Assembly (NCBI GenBank): GCA_016868665.1
Contig: VGGK01000008.1
Location: 1-64,000 of the forward strand
DNA: 64,000 nucleotides
Origin: Chlorobiota bacterium
GTDB taxonomy: Bacteria > Bacteroidota > Chlorobiia > Chlorobiales > Chlorobiaceae
Reading direction: 5' to 3'
Position numbers and translations under genes: made by a program
Part shown: in pieces, positions 56,696 through 64,000 of the stretch
Numbering within the stretch: position 1 is the first letter of the stretch
Layout: each line of letters opens with the position of its first letter
Notes under the pieces: model-generated
Seen by the model: the letters and a program-made list of their open reading frames with translations, nothing else
Database searches by the model: none
Told to the model about the DNA's origin: nothing

Positions 56696-57757
56696 ATGCA
56701 GAAACCCATGCAAGGCGATCCCGGAGATGCCACACCTTCCGGCCAGGCATCTCCGGCAAAACGCTCCCTGAAAAAAGGCCCGGGACTGCTCATATCGATC
56801 AGCCTCATCAGCATGATCTGCTTTCTTGGCATCGTGATCTGGGTGAACTGGGAAAAACCCCGCATGCAGTCCGAAACGCTCAGTGCAGAACTTGCCAGTC
56901 TCATAGACCGTATGCCCGGAAAATCGGATGCCCTGATCTACATCGGCATGAAAGAGATCCGGAACAGCGCGTTCTGGCAGGAAATCATGCCCGACTCCCT
57001 GAAACAGGCTCCGATAATCAGCATGGGGAAAACGCTTGACAGCCTCGGCAGGAGCAGGAACATCGTCATGTCGGAAGATATCGACACGCTTTTCATCAGT
57101 TTCCGGCAGAGCGGTTTCAAACAGAATGATTTCATTGGAGTCGTTTCAGGCAGGTTAACCGAAAAACTCCCCGAGGCCTTTCTTAAAGCCGGAAGCATTG
57201 AAACCATATCGGCAGGCAACAGAATCCTGTACCGCATCGATGAGCATTTCTGGCTTTCCCCATTTGGACCGGAACGGATTGCAGTAGCGAGCAGCGGAGA
57301 GATGCTTGCAGGGTTTCTGGAACCATCCGGAAGCTTTTTCGAGCGGGATTCGCTCTCGACGGCCCTGATCGGCAAGGCCGTCTACAAATCGCAGCTCTGG
57401 TTTACCCTTCCTTCGGCTGAATGGACGAGCGGCGCGCTCAGGAGCCTGACATCTGCCAACAGCGACATGAACGCCGTGGGCAACCTGAGCCGCATACGGC
57501 ACCTTACCCTGTCTGCCAGGTTTGACGAAGGTATCGATGCGCAATCCGAATGGGTCTACAAAACGCGGAGAGCCGCATTTTTTGCCTCGACCTTTCTCTG
57601 GGGAGCCGTAAAACTGAGCGGCCTGTCGGAATCGGGAACCACTCCCCAGACCAGAGAGCTGCTCGACAGGGTAGATATCCGGCAGAATCTCGAATCGGTC
57701 ATCATCACCGCCGACTTTCCGGAACAGATATTCAGGAAAACAGCACATCAGCCATAG
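56696..57757 (+). CDS. Unrecognised membrane-anchored protein
   Basis: A 353-residue protein that I cannot assign. It has a Pro/Gly-rich cytoplasmic N-terminus, one membrane helix (about 30-52, LLISISLISMICFLGIVIWV) and a large exported domain with repeated beta-strand-like stretches and few Cys. The domain has a weak resemblance to DUF3352-type bacterial surface proteins (ALIYIGMKEI, IAVASSGEMLAGFLE, LWFTLPS). It is 13 bp downstream of rnhA and convergent with tilS, with 31 bp between stops. Confidence 0.6.
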   Translation: MQKPMQGDPGDATPSGQASPAKRSLKKGPGLLISISLISMICFLGIVIWVNWEKPRMQSETLSAELASLIDRMPGKSDALIYIGMKEIRNSAFWQEIMPDSLKQAPIISMGKTLDSLGRSRNIVMSEDIDTLFISFRQSGFKQNDFIGVVSGRLTEKLPEAFLKAGSIETISAGNRILYRIDEHFWLSPFGPERIAVASSGEMLAGFLEPSGSFFERDSLSTALIGKAVYKSQLWFTLPSAEWTSGALRSLTSANSDMNAVGNLSRIRHLTLSARFDEGIDAQSEWVYKTRRAAFFASTFLWGAVKLSGLSESGTTPQTRELLDRVDIRQNLESVIITADFPEQIFRKTAHQP

Positions 57758-57788
57758 CGTTCCGGACAGCCGGGTCCAATGACTGCCG

Positions 57789-58769
57789 CTACGTTCGGGT
57801 TTGCCGGAAATGAAGCTGACCGTCGCGCCATTCGACGACAAGCCTCCTGCTGACCACGATCCTTCGTCCGGGCTGCGTCCCGAGAAGCCTGACAAGCCGC
57901 TGCAGCATAGCGGCATCCGTAGCTTCGCCGTATTCCTGCAGCGCCCTCCTGAAAAGCTCCTTCTGCTCGAATATGCTCAATTTCCGCAGTTCCCCTGCAT
58001 CAAGCCTTCCTTCACGAAGAGACAGGCCGGGAGAAGCATCGCACAACCGTTCGAAATATCCTTCGAGAAACTCTTCGAGCTCTCCTGCCTGTTCGGAAAG
58101 CCGTTGCAGTGAAGGAAGCAATTTATGACGAAACCGCTCCTCGATGAGAGGAATCACCCTGTTACGGATAAAATTCCGGTCGTAATCGGTTTCGAAATTG
58201 CTCGCATCGCTGCGATAAGCAATCCTCTTTTCATGGAGGTAAGCGAGGATATCGGCTTTCCGGAAAAGCAGCAGCGGCCGGATAACCCTGCCGTTCATCG
58301 CCCGGATACCCTTGAGACCGAGAAGCGACGTGCCGCGGAACAGATTGAACAGCATGGTTTCGGCATTGTCGCTAACATGATGTCCGGTTACGATTTTCGT
58401 CATCCCATGCTCCGCGAGCAGCTGCGCGAACCAGTCGTATCGCAGCTTTCGCGCACACTCTTCGATCGAGAGCTTCAGCAGCGCCGAAAGATCGGCGGTA
58501 TCGAATCCTTTATGAAAACACTCGATACCCATTTCGGCGCACCGGCTGACGACAAACTGTTCATCATTATCGCTCTCCCGGCCGCGAAGTCGGAAATTGC
58601 AGTGAGCCGCGCTGACACGGCATGAGACAACCGGCGCGACAGCGTGCAACAGATGCAGCAGCGCAATGGAATCAGGGCCGCCCGATACCGCAACAAGCAC
58701 ATGATCGCCGTCGGTCACGAGGCGATGTTCGCGAAGCTGCTGGAGAAACTGCTTTTCAAGAGAATTCAC
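57789..58769 (-). CDS. tilS: tRNA(Ile)-lysidine synthase
   Basis: Modifies C34 of tRNA-Ile(CAU) to lysidine so it reads AUA. The 326-residue protein has the PP-loop SGGPDSIALLHLL, HCNFRLRGRESDNDEQFV, RKLRYDWFAQL and TGHHVSDNAETMLFNLFRG. The frame is open upstream to 58937, but that part overlaps the structured repeat (58929-59072), so I take the GTG at 58769 (NSLEKQFLQQL) as start; the exact start is uncertain. Confidence 0.88.
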   Translation of the reverse strand: MNSLEKQFLQQLREHRLVTDGDHVLVAVSGGPDSIALLHLLHAVAPVVSCRVSAAHCNFRLRGRESDNDEQFVVSRCAEMGIECFHKGFDTADLSALLKLSIEECARKLRYDWFAQLLAEHGMTKIVTGHHVSDNAETMLFNLFRGTSLLGLKGIRAMNGRVIRPLLLFRKADILAYLHEKRIAYRSDASNFETDYDRNFIRNRVIPLIEERFRHKLLPSLQRLSEQAGELEEFLEGYFERLCDASPGLSLREGRLDAGELRKLSIFEQKELFRRALQEYGEATDAAMLQRLVRLLGTQPGRRIVVSRRLVVEWRDGQLHFRQTRT

Positions 58770-58928
58770 CGGCGTCGATGGATTTTCATGGTTGGCAATA
58801 GCAAGACTAAAATGTATTATTTTCCTCGTTATTGCTATAAGGGCATCTGTGATTATTGCCGCAAGAGGCCGGTTTACAAAGCGGGACACCGCAGCAGATC
58901 GGGATCGGGTTTCGCAGACAATAACTAC

Positions 58929-59072
58929 AGGGCACATCTATTTATTGTCGTGAGAAGCACGAGTGCAAGGCGGACGGAGCGGAGAAACCGGAGTGTACAC
59001 AGAGTACATGAGGATTTCGAGCACCGCCCAACACAGCAATAGGGATTCGGAACAAATAAATAGAGGTGCCCT
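58929..59072 (+). repeat. Structured dispersed repeat, copy 2 (upstream of psd)
   Basis: A 144-bp element with terminal arms AGGGCACATCTATTTATT (58929-58946) and, inverted, AGGGCACCTCTATTTATT (from 59055-59072), matching at 17 of 18 positions. The interior is nearly identical to copy 1 (19926-20070) and in the same orientation relative to the downstream gene. Its arms differ from copy 1 in the TATTTATT/TATAACGT part but stay paired. It ends 31 bp before psd. Confidence 0.8.
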
Positions 59073-59102
59073 ACAGGTACCCGTAACTGCTTATCGTTCG
59101 AC

Positions 59103-59741
59103 ATGCTTACTCGCTGGGGATATCCGACCATACTGAAAACTCTTCTTGCAGTGCTGCTCGTTTCACTGCCGACAGCCCTTTTTGCAACTTCCTTTCTGCC
59201 CGGAACGCTGCTGTGCTCATTTCTGCTGCTCTCGTTCAGCGTGTATTTTTTCCGCGATCCCGAACGACAGCCGCCGCTGGAATCCGGAACAATAACAGCA
59301 CCTGCAGACGGCAGGGTTCTGCTGGTACAACCGGCGGACAACGATTTCACCGGCCCTTCATCAACGCTCGTAAGCATATTCATGTCGCCATTCGATGTGC
59401 ATGTCAACAGGATACCGCTCGACGGCACAATCACGCGCCTGCATTATCATCCGGGAACGTTCATGATGGCATTCAACCATCGCAGTCCGGAGAGCAATGA
59501 AAAAATGGAGATCGGTATAACCGGAACGAAAACAAAACTGCTTTTCAGTCAGGTTTCGGGTTTTCTTGCCAGAAGGATCGTCTGCGAACTTCGTGAAGGC
59601 GATGCAGTAAGGCAGGGGCATCGGTTCGGTATGATCAGGTTCGGTTCGCGCGTAGATATCGTCCTTCCCGCCCATACAACGGTATCCGTACGGCCAGGAG
59701 AGCGGACAAGGGCCGGAGAAACCGTTATAGCCCGGTACTGA
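59103..59741 (+). CDS. psd: Phosphatidylserine decarboxylase
   Basis: Converts phosphatidylserine to phosphatidylethanolamine on the inner membrane. The 212-residue compact (archaeal-like) Psd starts with hydrophobic helices and contains PADGRVLLVQ, HVNRIPLDG (catalytic His) and the autocleavage site FGS with Ser182, which becomes the pyruvoyl group. The structured repeat occupies its 5' region. Confidence 0.93.
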   Translation: MLTRWGYPTILKTLLAVLLVSLPTALFATSFLPGTLLCSFLLLSFSVYFFRDPERQPPLESGTITAPADGRVLLVQPADNDFTGPSSTLVSIFMSPFDVHVNRIPLDGTITRLHYHPGTFMMAFNHRSPESNEKMEIGITGTKTKLLFSQVSGFLARRIVCELREGDAVRQGHRFGMIRFGSRVDIVLPAHTTVSVRPGERTRAGETVIARY

Positions 59742-59833
59742 TGGACAACGCGCTATAGCTATAGAGCATTCCTGCCGTTCATGATCTCCTGCAGAACGAC
59801 GCCGCAACCAGCCGTGTTTACGTCCGAAAAATT

Positions 59834-59862
59834 TTGGTTTCGGCTATCGTATTGATTATATA
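59834..59862 (+). promoter_or_regulatory. Candidate promoter of tatA
   Basis: TTGGTT, 17-bp spacer, TATATA, about 50 bp upstream of the tatA ATG, which has a strong GGGAG ribosome-binding site. Confidence 0.5.
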
Positions 59863-59912
59863 AGTAGCAAGGAATATACTTTCAACACCACAATTTCACG
59901 GGAGAAGTAATC

Positions 59913-60125
59913 ATGTTCGGATTAGGCGGTCAGGAACTCATTCTTATTCTCTTGATCATTTTACTTCTGTTCGGAGCAAAGAAACTCCCCGAACTTGCCA
60001 AAGGACTTGGAAGAGGCATGAAGGAATTCAAAAAAGCCCAGACTGAAATCGAAGACGAGTTCAACAAGGCCATTGACGATACCCCGAAAAAAAGCCCGGA
60101 GAATTCAAGTAGCTCAAAATCCTGA
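59913..60125 (+). CDS. tatA: Twin-arginine translocase subunit TatA/TatE
   Basis: A 70-residue pore-forming subunit of the Tat pathway: an N-terminal helix ([19 protein letters not shown]), the hinge [21 protein letters not shown] and a charged, Ser-rich tail. Single gene with its own promoter candidate and terminator; tatC is not nearby. Confidence 0.95.
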   Translation: MFGLGGQELILILLIILLLFGAKKLPELAKGLGRGMKEFKKAQTEIEDEFNKAIDDTPKKSPENSSSSKS

Positions 60126-60146
60126 CCTCATACCTGCTTTTTGTTG

Positions 60147-60176
60147 GGAAAGCCCTGAACAAGGGCTTTCCTTTCG
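60147..60176 (+). terminator. Rho-independent terminator after tatA
   Basis: GGAAAGCCC pairs with GGGCTTTCC around TGAACAA, followed by a short T run (TTTCG). The short T run makes it a weaker example. Confidence 0.75.
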
Positions 60177-60246
60177 TGCTCGTTCCTTCTGTTTAATCGT
60201 TATCTTGCCTGCAGTCATTTAAACCGCCGCCAAAGACTTCCGGTCT

Positions 60247-61953
60247 ATGCTCAGCAGACTGTACATCAGAAATCTTGCCCTGATACGGGAGCTCACCGTT
60301 TCTTTCACCAGGGGACTGACCATCGTTACCGGTGAAACCGGTGCAGGCAAATCCATGCTGATCGGCGCACTGAACCTCGTGCTTGGCGACCGGGCAAGCA
60401 GTGATCTCGTCCGTTCGGGTGAAAACAAGGCAGTCATCGAAGCAGTCATAACAGGGCCTCTGCCGAAACAGCTCGACCATCTTCTTGACGAGGCCGGAGT
60501 CGAACGATTTACGGAAACCATCCTTCGCAGGGAACTCTCCGTTTCCGGGCAATCCCGCTGCTTCATCAATGATACTCCCTGCACGGCCGGAGTGCTGAAA
60601 CAGGCAGGAGAACTGCTCATCGACCTGCACGGCCAGCACGACCATCAGCTGCTGCTCAACGCGGCATCGCATGAGGGCATGCTTGACGCCTATGCCGAAA
60701 CCGCTGCTGAAACGCTGGCATACAGGAAAATCCTCGACGGTCTCTCGAAGCTCTATCGTGAAAGGAACCTGCTTGCCGAACGTGCGCGCGAAGCCCGCGA
60801 GAAAAAGGAGATGAGGGAGTTCCAGTACAACGAGCTTGACACTCTCGAATTGAGGATGGGCGAAGAGGAGGAACTGCAGAGGGAGAGCTCTCTGCTCGAA
60901 AATGCAGAAACGCTGCACACCCTGGGTTCAGAACTGGGCGGAATCCTTTATGAAGCCGAACATTCGGCTTATGCTTCCCTGGCGGCGGTGCGCCACATCC
61001 TTGAAAAACTTTCGGCGATTGACAGCCGTTTCGATAACTGGCTCGAAGAGGCCCGATCGGCTGAAAGCATGGTTGAAGACCTCCACCGTTTCGTGAACCG
61101 CTATACCGACTCCATCGAATTTCACAACGACCGGCTCGATATGCTCAGAAGCCGCCAGCATCAGCTCCAGCGGGCACAAAAAAAATACGGAAAAAACATA
61201 ACCGATCTGATTGCCCTGCGCGATGAACTGGCAGCAGAGCTTCTCCTTGAAGAGACGCTTGCAGAAGAATCGGCACGGATCGAATCCGCGATAGAACTGC
61301 AACAGGAGCAACTTTCTGTCGCCGCTGCTGTACTGTCGGAAAAACGCCGGAAAGCCGCTCTGCAGCTCGATCTGATTCTGGAACAGGAGCTTATCCGGCT
61401 CGGCATTGCGGGCGCAGGATTCCAGACATCTTTTACAGTCCGGGAAGACTTGCAGGGAGATATAACTCTTGGAAAGACCCGCTTCCGGGCATTGGCGAAC
61501 GGACATGAAAAAACAGAGTTCCTCTTCTCGGCCAACGCCGGCGAAGCACTCAAGCCGTTAGCCAAAGCGGCATCCGGAGGGGAAATTTCCCGCGTAATGC
61601 TGGCGCTGAAAACCGCGCTGGCAGAATCTGCGGCCCTTCCGATCCTCGTATTCGACGAAATCGACACCGGCATCAGCGGCACGACAGCCATGGCCGTCGC
61701 TTCGAGCCTGAAAAAACTCTCGCGCCTGCACCAGATTATCGCGATCACCCATCTTCCCCAGATAGCCGCCATGGCCGATCTCCATCTCCGGGTCACAAAA
61801 GCCGCCGATGAGGGAAGAACCTCTGCCGAAGTAACCCCTCTCGATGAAGAAGCGCACCTCAGGGCCGTAGCCGCCCTGATCAGCGGGGAAAATATTTCTG
61901 AATCATCGCTGAAACTCGCAACCGAACTGACCGAAAGAGCAAAATCAGTTTAG
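60247..61953 (+). CDS. recN: DNA repair protein RecN
   Basis: SMC-like ATPase acting in double-strand break repair. The 568-residue protein has Walker A GETGAGKSM near the N-terminus, a coiled coil through about 170-370 and the C-terminal ABC half with SGGEISRVMLALK (signature) and ILVFDEIDTGISG (Walker B). Full length. Confidence 0.95.
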   Translation: MLSRLYIRNLALIRELTVSFTRGLTIVTGETGAGKSMLIGALNLVLGDRASSDLVRSGENKAVIEAVITGPLPKQLDHLLDEAGVERFTETILRRELSVSGQSRCFINDTPCTAGVLKQAGELLIDLHGQHDHQLLLNAASHEGMLDAYAETAAETLAYRKILDGLSKLYRERNLLAERAREAREKKEMREFQYNELDTLELRMGEEEELQRESSLLENAETLHTLGSELGGILYEAEHSAYASLAAVRHILEKLSAIDSRFDNWLEEARSAESMVEDLHRFVNRYTDSIEFHNDRLDMLRSRQHQLQRAQKKYGKNITDLIALRDELAAELLLEETLAEESARIESAIELQQEQLSVAAAVLSEKRRKAALQLDLILEQELIRLGIAGAGFQTSFTVREDLQGDITLGKTRFRALANGHEKTEFLFSANAGEALKPLAKAASGGEISRVMLALKTALAESAALPILVFDEIDTGISGTTAMAVASSLKKLSRLHQIIAITHLPQIAAMADLHLRVTKAADEGRTSAEVTPLDEEAHLRAVAALISGENISESSLKLATELTERAKSV

Positions 61954-62022
61954 AAAAGCGGGAAGTTTGCCTTATTATGCATTCCATATACGATCACAGC
62001 TATTAACAAGGTTTTTATCAGT

Positions 62023-62913
62023 ATGTCCACACGACTTATTTCAGGCTCCGCCGTCGCCCTCGTCACTCCGTTCAGGCAGGACAGGTCCCTGGATACCGAT
62101 GCATTGAAAAGACTGGTTCGGTTTCACAGGGAAGCCGGAACCGATATCGTCATTCCCTGCGGCACGACCGGCGAATCGCCGACACTCTCCGAAGAGGAAC
62201 AGGTAACCATAATAAGCACCGTCAGGGAAGAGGCCGGCGATAGCCTGATGGTTGCAGCCGGTGCCGGAACGAACGCCACCGAGCATGCCGTCCGGCTTGC
62301 AATGAACGCCGAGAAAGCCGGAGCTTCAGCAATACTGTCGGTAGCGCCATACTATAACAAGCCTTCCCAGGAGGGATATTTCCAGCATTACAGGTGCATC
62401 GCCGAAGCAGTCTCAATACCGGTAATCATATACAATGTTCCCGGCAGGACAGGAAGTAATGTCGCTGCATCGACCATTCTCAGGCTCGCGCGTCATTTCG
62501 GCAACATAGCTGCCGTCAAGGAGGCATCGGACAACATGGCCCAGATATCCGAACTGATCGAAGAGAGACCGTCCCACTTTTCGGTGCTGACCGGAGAGGA
62601 CATGCTGATTCTGCCATTCATGGCCATGGGGGGGGATGGAGTGATTTCTGTCGCTGCAAACCAGGTTCCAGCAGCTGTCAAACAGCTTGTCGATGCTGTG
62701 CGAAACGGCAATCTCGATGAAGCGCGCGCCGTCAACAGCCGCTACCGCCGGCTTTTCAGGCTGAATTTCATCGAAAGCAATCCCGTGCCGGTCAAGTATG
62801 CCCTTGCGGAAATGGGAATGATCGAGGAGAGCTACCGCCTGCCTCTGGTACCGCTTGCCGACGAGAACAGACGCATCCTGCGCGAAGAGCTGCAGAATCT
62901 CGGGCTGGTCTGA
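62023..62913 (+). CDS. dapA: 4-hydroxy-tetrahydrodipicolinate synthase
   Basis: Condenses aspartate semialdehyde and pyruvate in lysine/diaminopimelate synthesis. The 296-residue aldolase has [38 protein letters not shown] and the Schiff-base lysine in AAVKEAS. The pair TTGCCT, 16 bp, TACGAT (61967-61994) upstream is a weak promoter candidate. A long palindrome separates it from gcvPA. Confidence 0.96.
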   Translation: MSTRLISGSAVALVTPFRQDRSLDTDALKRLVRFHREAGTDIVIPCGTTGESPTLSEEEQVTIISTVREEAGDSLMVAAGAGTNATEHAVRLAMNAEKAGASAILSVAPYYNKPSQEGYFQHYRCIAEAVSIPVIIYNVPGRTGSNVAASTILRLARHFGNIAAVKEASDNMAQISELIEERPSHFSVLTGEDMLILPFMAMGGDGVISVAANQVPAAVKQLVDAVRNGNLDEARAVNSRYRRLFRLNFIESNPVPVKYALAEMGMIEESYRLPLVPLADENRRILREELQNLGLV

Positions 62914-62945
62914 CAAATCCTCATCCGCTGCATCTGCAGAAAGAA

Positions 62946-63005
62946 ATCCCGATAAAACAGAAAGGGCCGCCTTTAACGGGATGGGCCTTTCTGTTTTATC
63001 GGGAT
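62946..63005. terminator. Long palindromic bidirectional terminator between dapA and gcvPA
   Basis: A perfect 20-bp inverted repeat (62946-62965 with 62986-63005) around a 20-bp centre that holds a further GC-rich region. Its A/T tracts occur on both sides, so it can stop transcription from both convergent genes. Confidence 0.85.
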
Positions 63006-63036
63006 ATTCCTGATGCCTGATCACTGCGACTGCCGT

Positions 63037-64000
63037 TCAGAGCTCCCCGAGAAGAGCAACGAACTGATCGAGTTCCGCTCTTGTACGTTTTTCGGTGACT
63101 GCCACGAGCAGACCGCTTTCGCCGACAGCCGAAAGGTCGTAACCGGCGAAAATCCCCTTGTCGAGCATTGCTCCCACCACTTCCGAAGCGGGAAGCGGCG
63201 TCTCGACGACGAATTCGCGGAAGAAAGGCGCTGTGAACTTAAGCGCATAACCGGGAAGAGCAGCAATTCTGTCGGCAAGATAATGCGCCTTTACGGCGCT
63301 CTGGCCGGCAACTTCGCGAATTCCCTGTTTGCCGAGCAGAGAGAGATACACTGCCGCCTGGAGTGCGCAGAGCGCCTGGTTGGTGCAGATATTCGAAGTG
63401 GCTTTTTCACGCCGTATATGCTGTTCGCGAGTCTGCAGCGTCAGAATGAACCCGTCATTGCCGTCACGATCCCTGGTCATGCCGACAAGTCGACCGGGAA
63501 TCTTGCGTACATGCGCCTGGCGAACAGTGAAAATGCCAAGATAGGGACCTCCGAAATTCTGGCGGCTGCCGAGCGGCTGCCCTTCGCCGACAGCAATATC
63601 GGCGCCGTAGTTACCCGGAGCTTCGAGCATACCGAGAGAAACCGGATCGGCTGAGACGATGAAAAGTGCGCCGCACTCGCCTGCAGCAGCACCTGCAGCT
63701 TCCACATTTTCAAGACACCCGTAGAAATTAGGCTGCTGGACAACGACGGCTGCCGTGCGTTCGCCGACGAGCATACGGAGTCCGTCAACGCTGCCGGTGC
63801 CGTTATCGAGCGAGTTCTGTACTATTGCTCCGTGGCCTGATGCCTCGAGGTAGGTTTTCAGAACACTCTCCGTGAAAGGATTCAGCCTGCCTGCAATCAC
63901 AACATGTTCCCGTCCGGTAATGTTCATGGCCATCAGCACGGCTTCGGCAAGAGCAGTGGCGCCATCGTACATCGAAGCGTTGGCAACGTCCATGCCGTAA
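63037..64000 (-). CDS. gcvPA: Glycine dehydrogenase (decarboxylating) subunit 1, 5'-truncated
   Basis: N-terminal-half subunit of the split P protein of the glycine cleavage system, which with GcvPB decarboxylates glycine. About 320 residues of the C-terminal part are present: [51 protein letters not shown] and [13 protein letters not shown]. The reading frame continues past the window edge; full proteins have about 440 residues. The PLP lysine is in the partner subunit. Confidence 0.93.
   Translation of the reverse strand, partial: YGMDVANASMYDGATALAEAVLMAMNITGREHVVIAGRLNPFTESVLKTYLEASGHGAIVQNSLDNGTGSVDGLRMLVGERTAAVVVQQPNFYGCLENVEAAGAAAGECGALFIVSADPVSLGMLEAPGNYGADIAVGEGQPLGSRQNFGGPYLGIFTVRQAHVRKIPGRLVGMTRDRDGNDGFILTLQTREQHIRREKATSNICTNQALCALQAAVYLSLLGKQGIREVAGQSAVKAHYLADRIAALPGYALKFTAPFFREFVVETPLPASEVVGAMLDKGIFAGYDLSAVGESGLLVAVTEKRTRAELDQFVALLGEL

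Noticed and set aside
58925-59434. Minus-strand frame across the repeat and the psd 5' part
   Set aside because: Combination of the repeat and antisense psd; no domain.

Overview
The window looks like chromosomal DNA of a green sulfur bacterium (Chlorobiaceae, Chlorobium-like). The main evidence is a bacteriochlorophyll/chlorophyll synthase of the BchG/ChlG family (54857-55849), a short-chain reductase closely resembling the Chlorobium-type sepiapterin reductase (30972-31703), and the GC-rich codon use of the housekeeping genes. The species cannot be fixed from the sequence alone. Housekeeping genes are tightly packed, often with 4-bp ATGA-type overlaps.

Layout. 1-11.85 kb: a large sodium:solute symporter, uvrC, a TPR protein, aroE, lspA-tatD, a membrane-anchored TPR protein, a cyclophilin, a YggS-type PLP protein, an aminotransferase and a purine nucleoside phosphorylase. 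11.85-20.07 kb: an accessory island with a type I restriction-modification operon. A GxxExxY gene bracketed by 28-bp inverted repeats lies between hsdR and hsdM, and a translationally coupled DUF3800 gene plus an unrecognised partner follow hsdS. The island ends in a degraded tail, a terminator and a 145-bp structured repeat. 20.1-21.2 kb: mtnA. 21.4-29.5 kb: a cbb3 oxidase cluster (ccoN, O, Q, P, then G, H, a YtkA-like gene, I, S and a SafE/DsbD-like membrane protein), an oxygen-respiration module in a lineage known for strict anaerobiosis. 29.6-36.2 kb: radC, a cold-shock protein, the reductase, a YqeY protein, serS, and metX-metY behind a SAM-I riboswitch. 36.3-41.0 kb: an RsmB-type rRNA methyltransferase, a Xer recombinase, a secreted TPR protein, a DUF2721 protein and a beta-CASP metallo-hydrolase. 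41.3-44.8 kb: cydDC. 44.8-48.0 kb: a DUF2784 protein, a flavin reductase-like protein, two tandem lipocalin lipoproteins and purU. 48.1-52.1 kb: an envelope-modification run (PAP2 phosphatase, GT39, GT2, flippase-like protein). 52.1-64 kb: cutA, an M24 peptidase, trpD, bchG, rpmB, rnhA, a membrane-anchored unknown, tilS, a second copy of the structured repeat, psd, tatA, recN, dapA and a truncated gcvPA.

The strongest unexplained signals are (i) the two approximately 145-bp repeats, 31-36 bp upstream of the mtnA and psd starts, whose terminal arms differ in sequence between copies but stay complementary within each copy; (ii) the GxxExxY cassette with near-perfect 28-bp terminal inverted repeats inside a type I R-M operon; and (iii) the coupled DUF3800 plus unknown-protein pair behind hsdS. 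The island separates a purine nucleoside phosphorylase carrying a mixed PNP/MTA-phosphorylase signature from mtnA, so it may have split a methionine-salvage pair.

No tRNA, rRNA or CRISPR array was recognised. All functional calls rest on motif and family recognition by eye; no database search was run.
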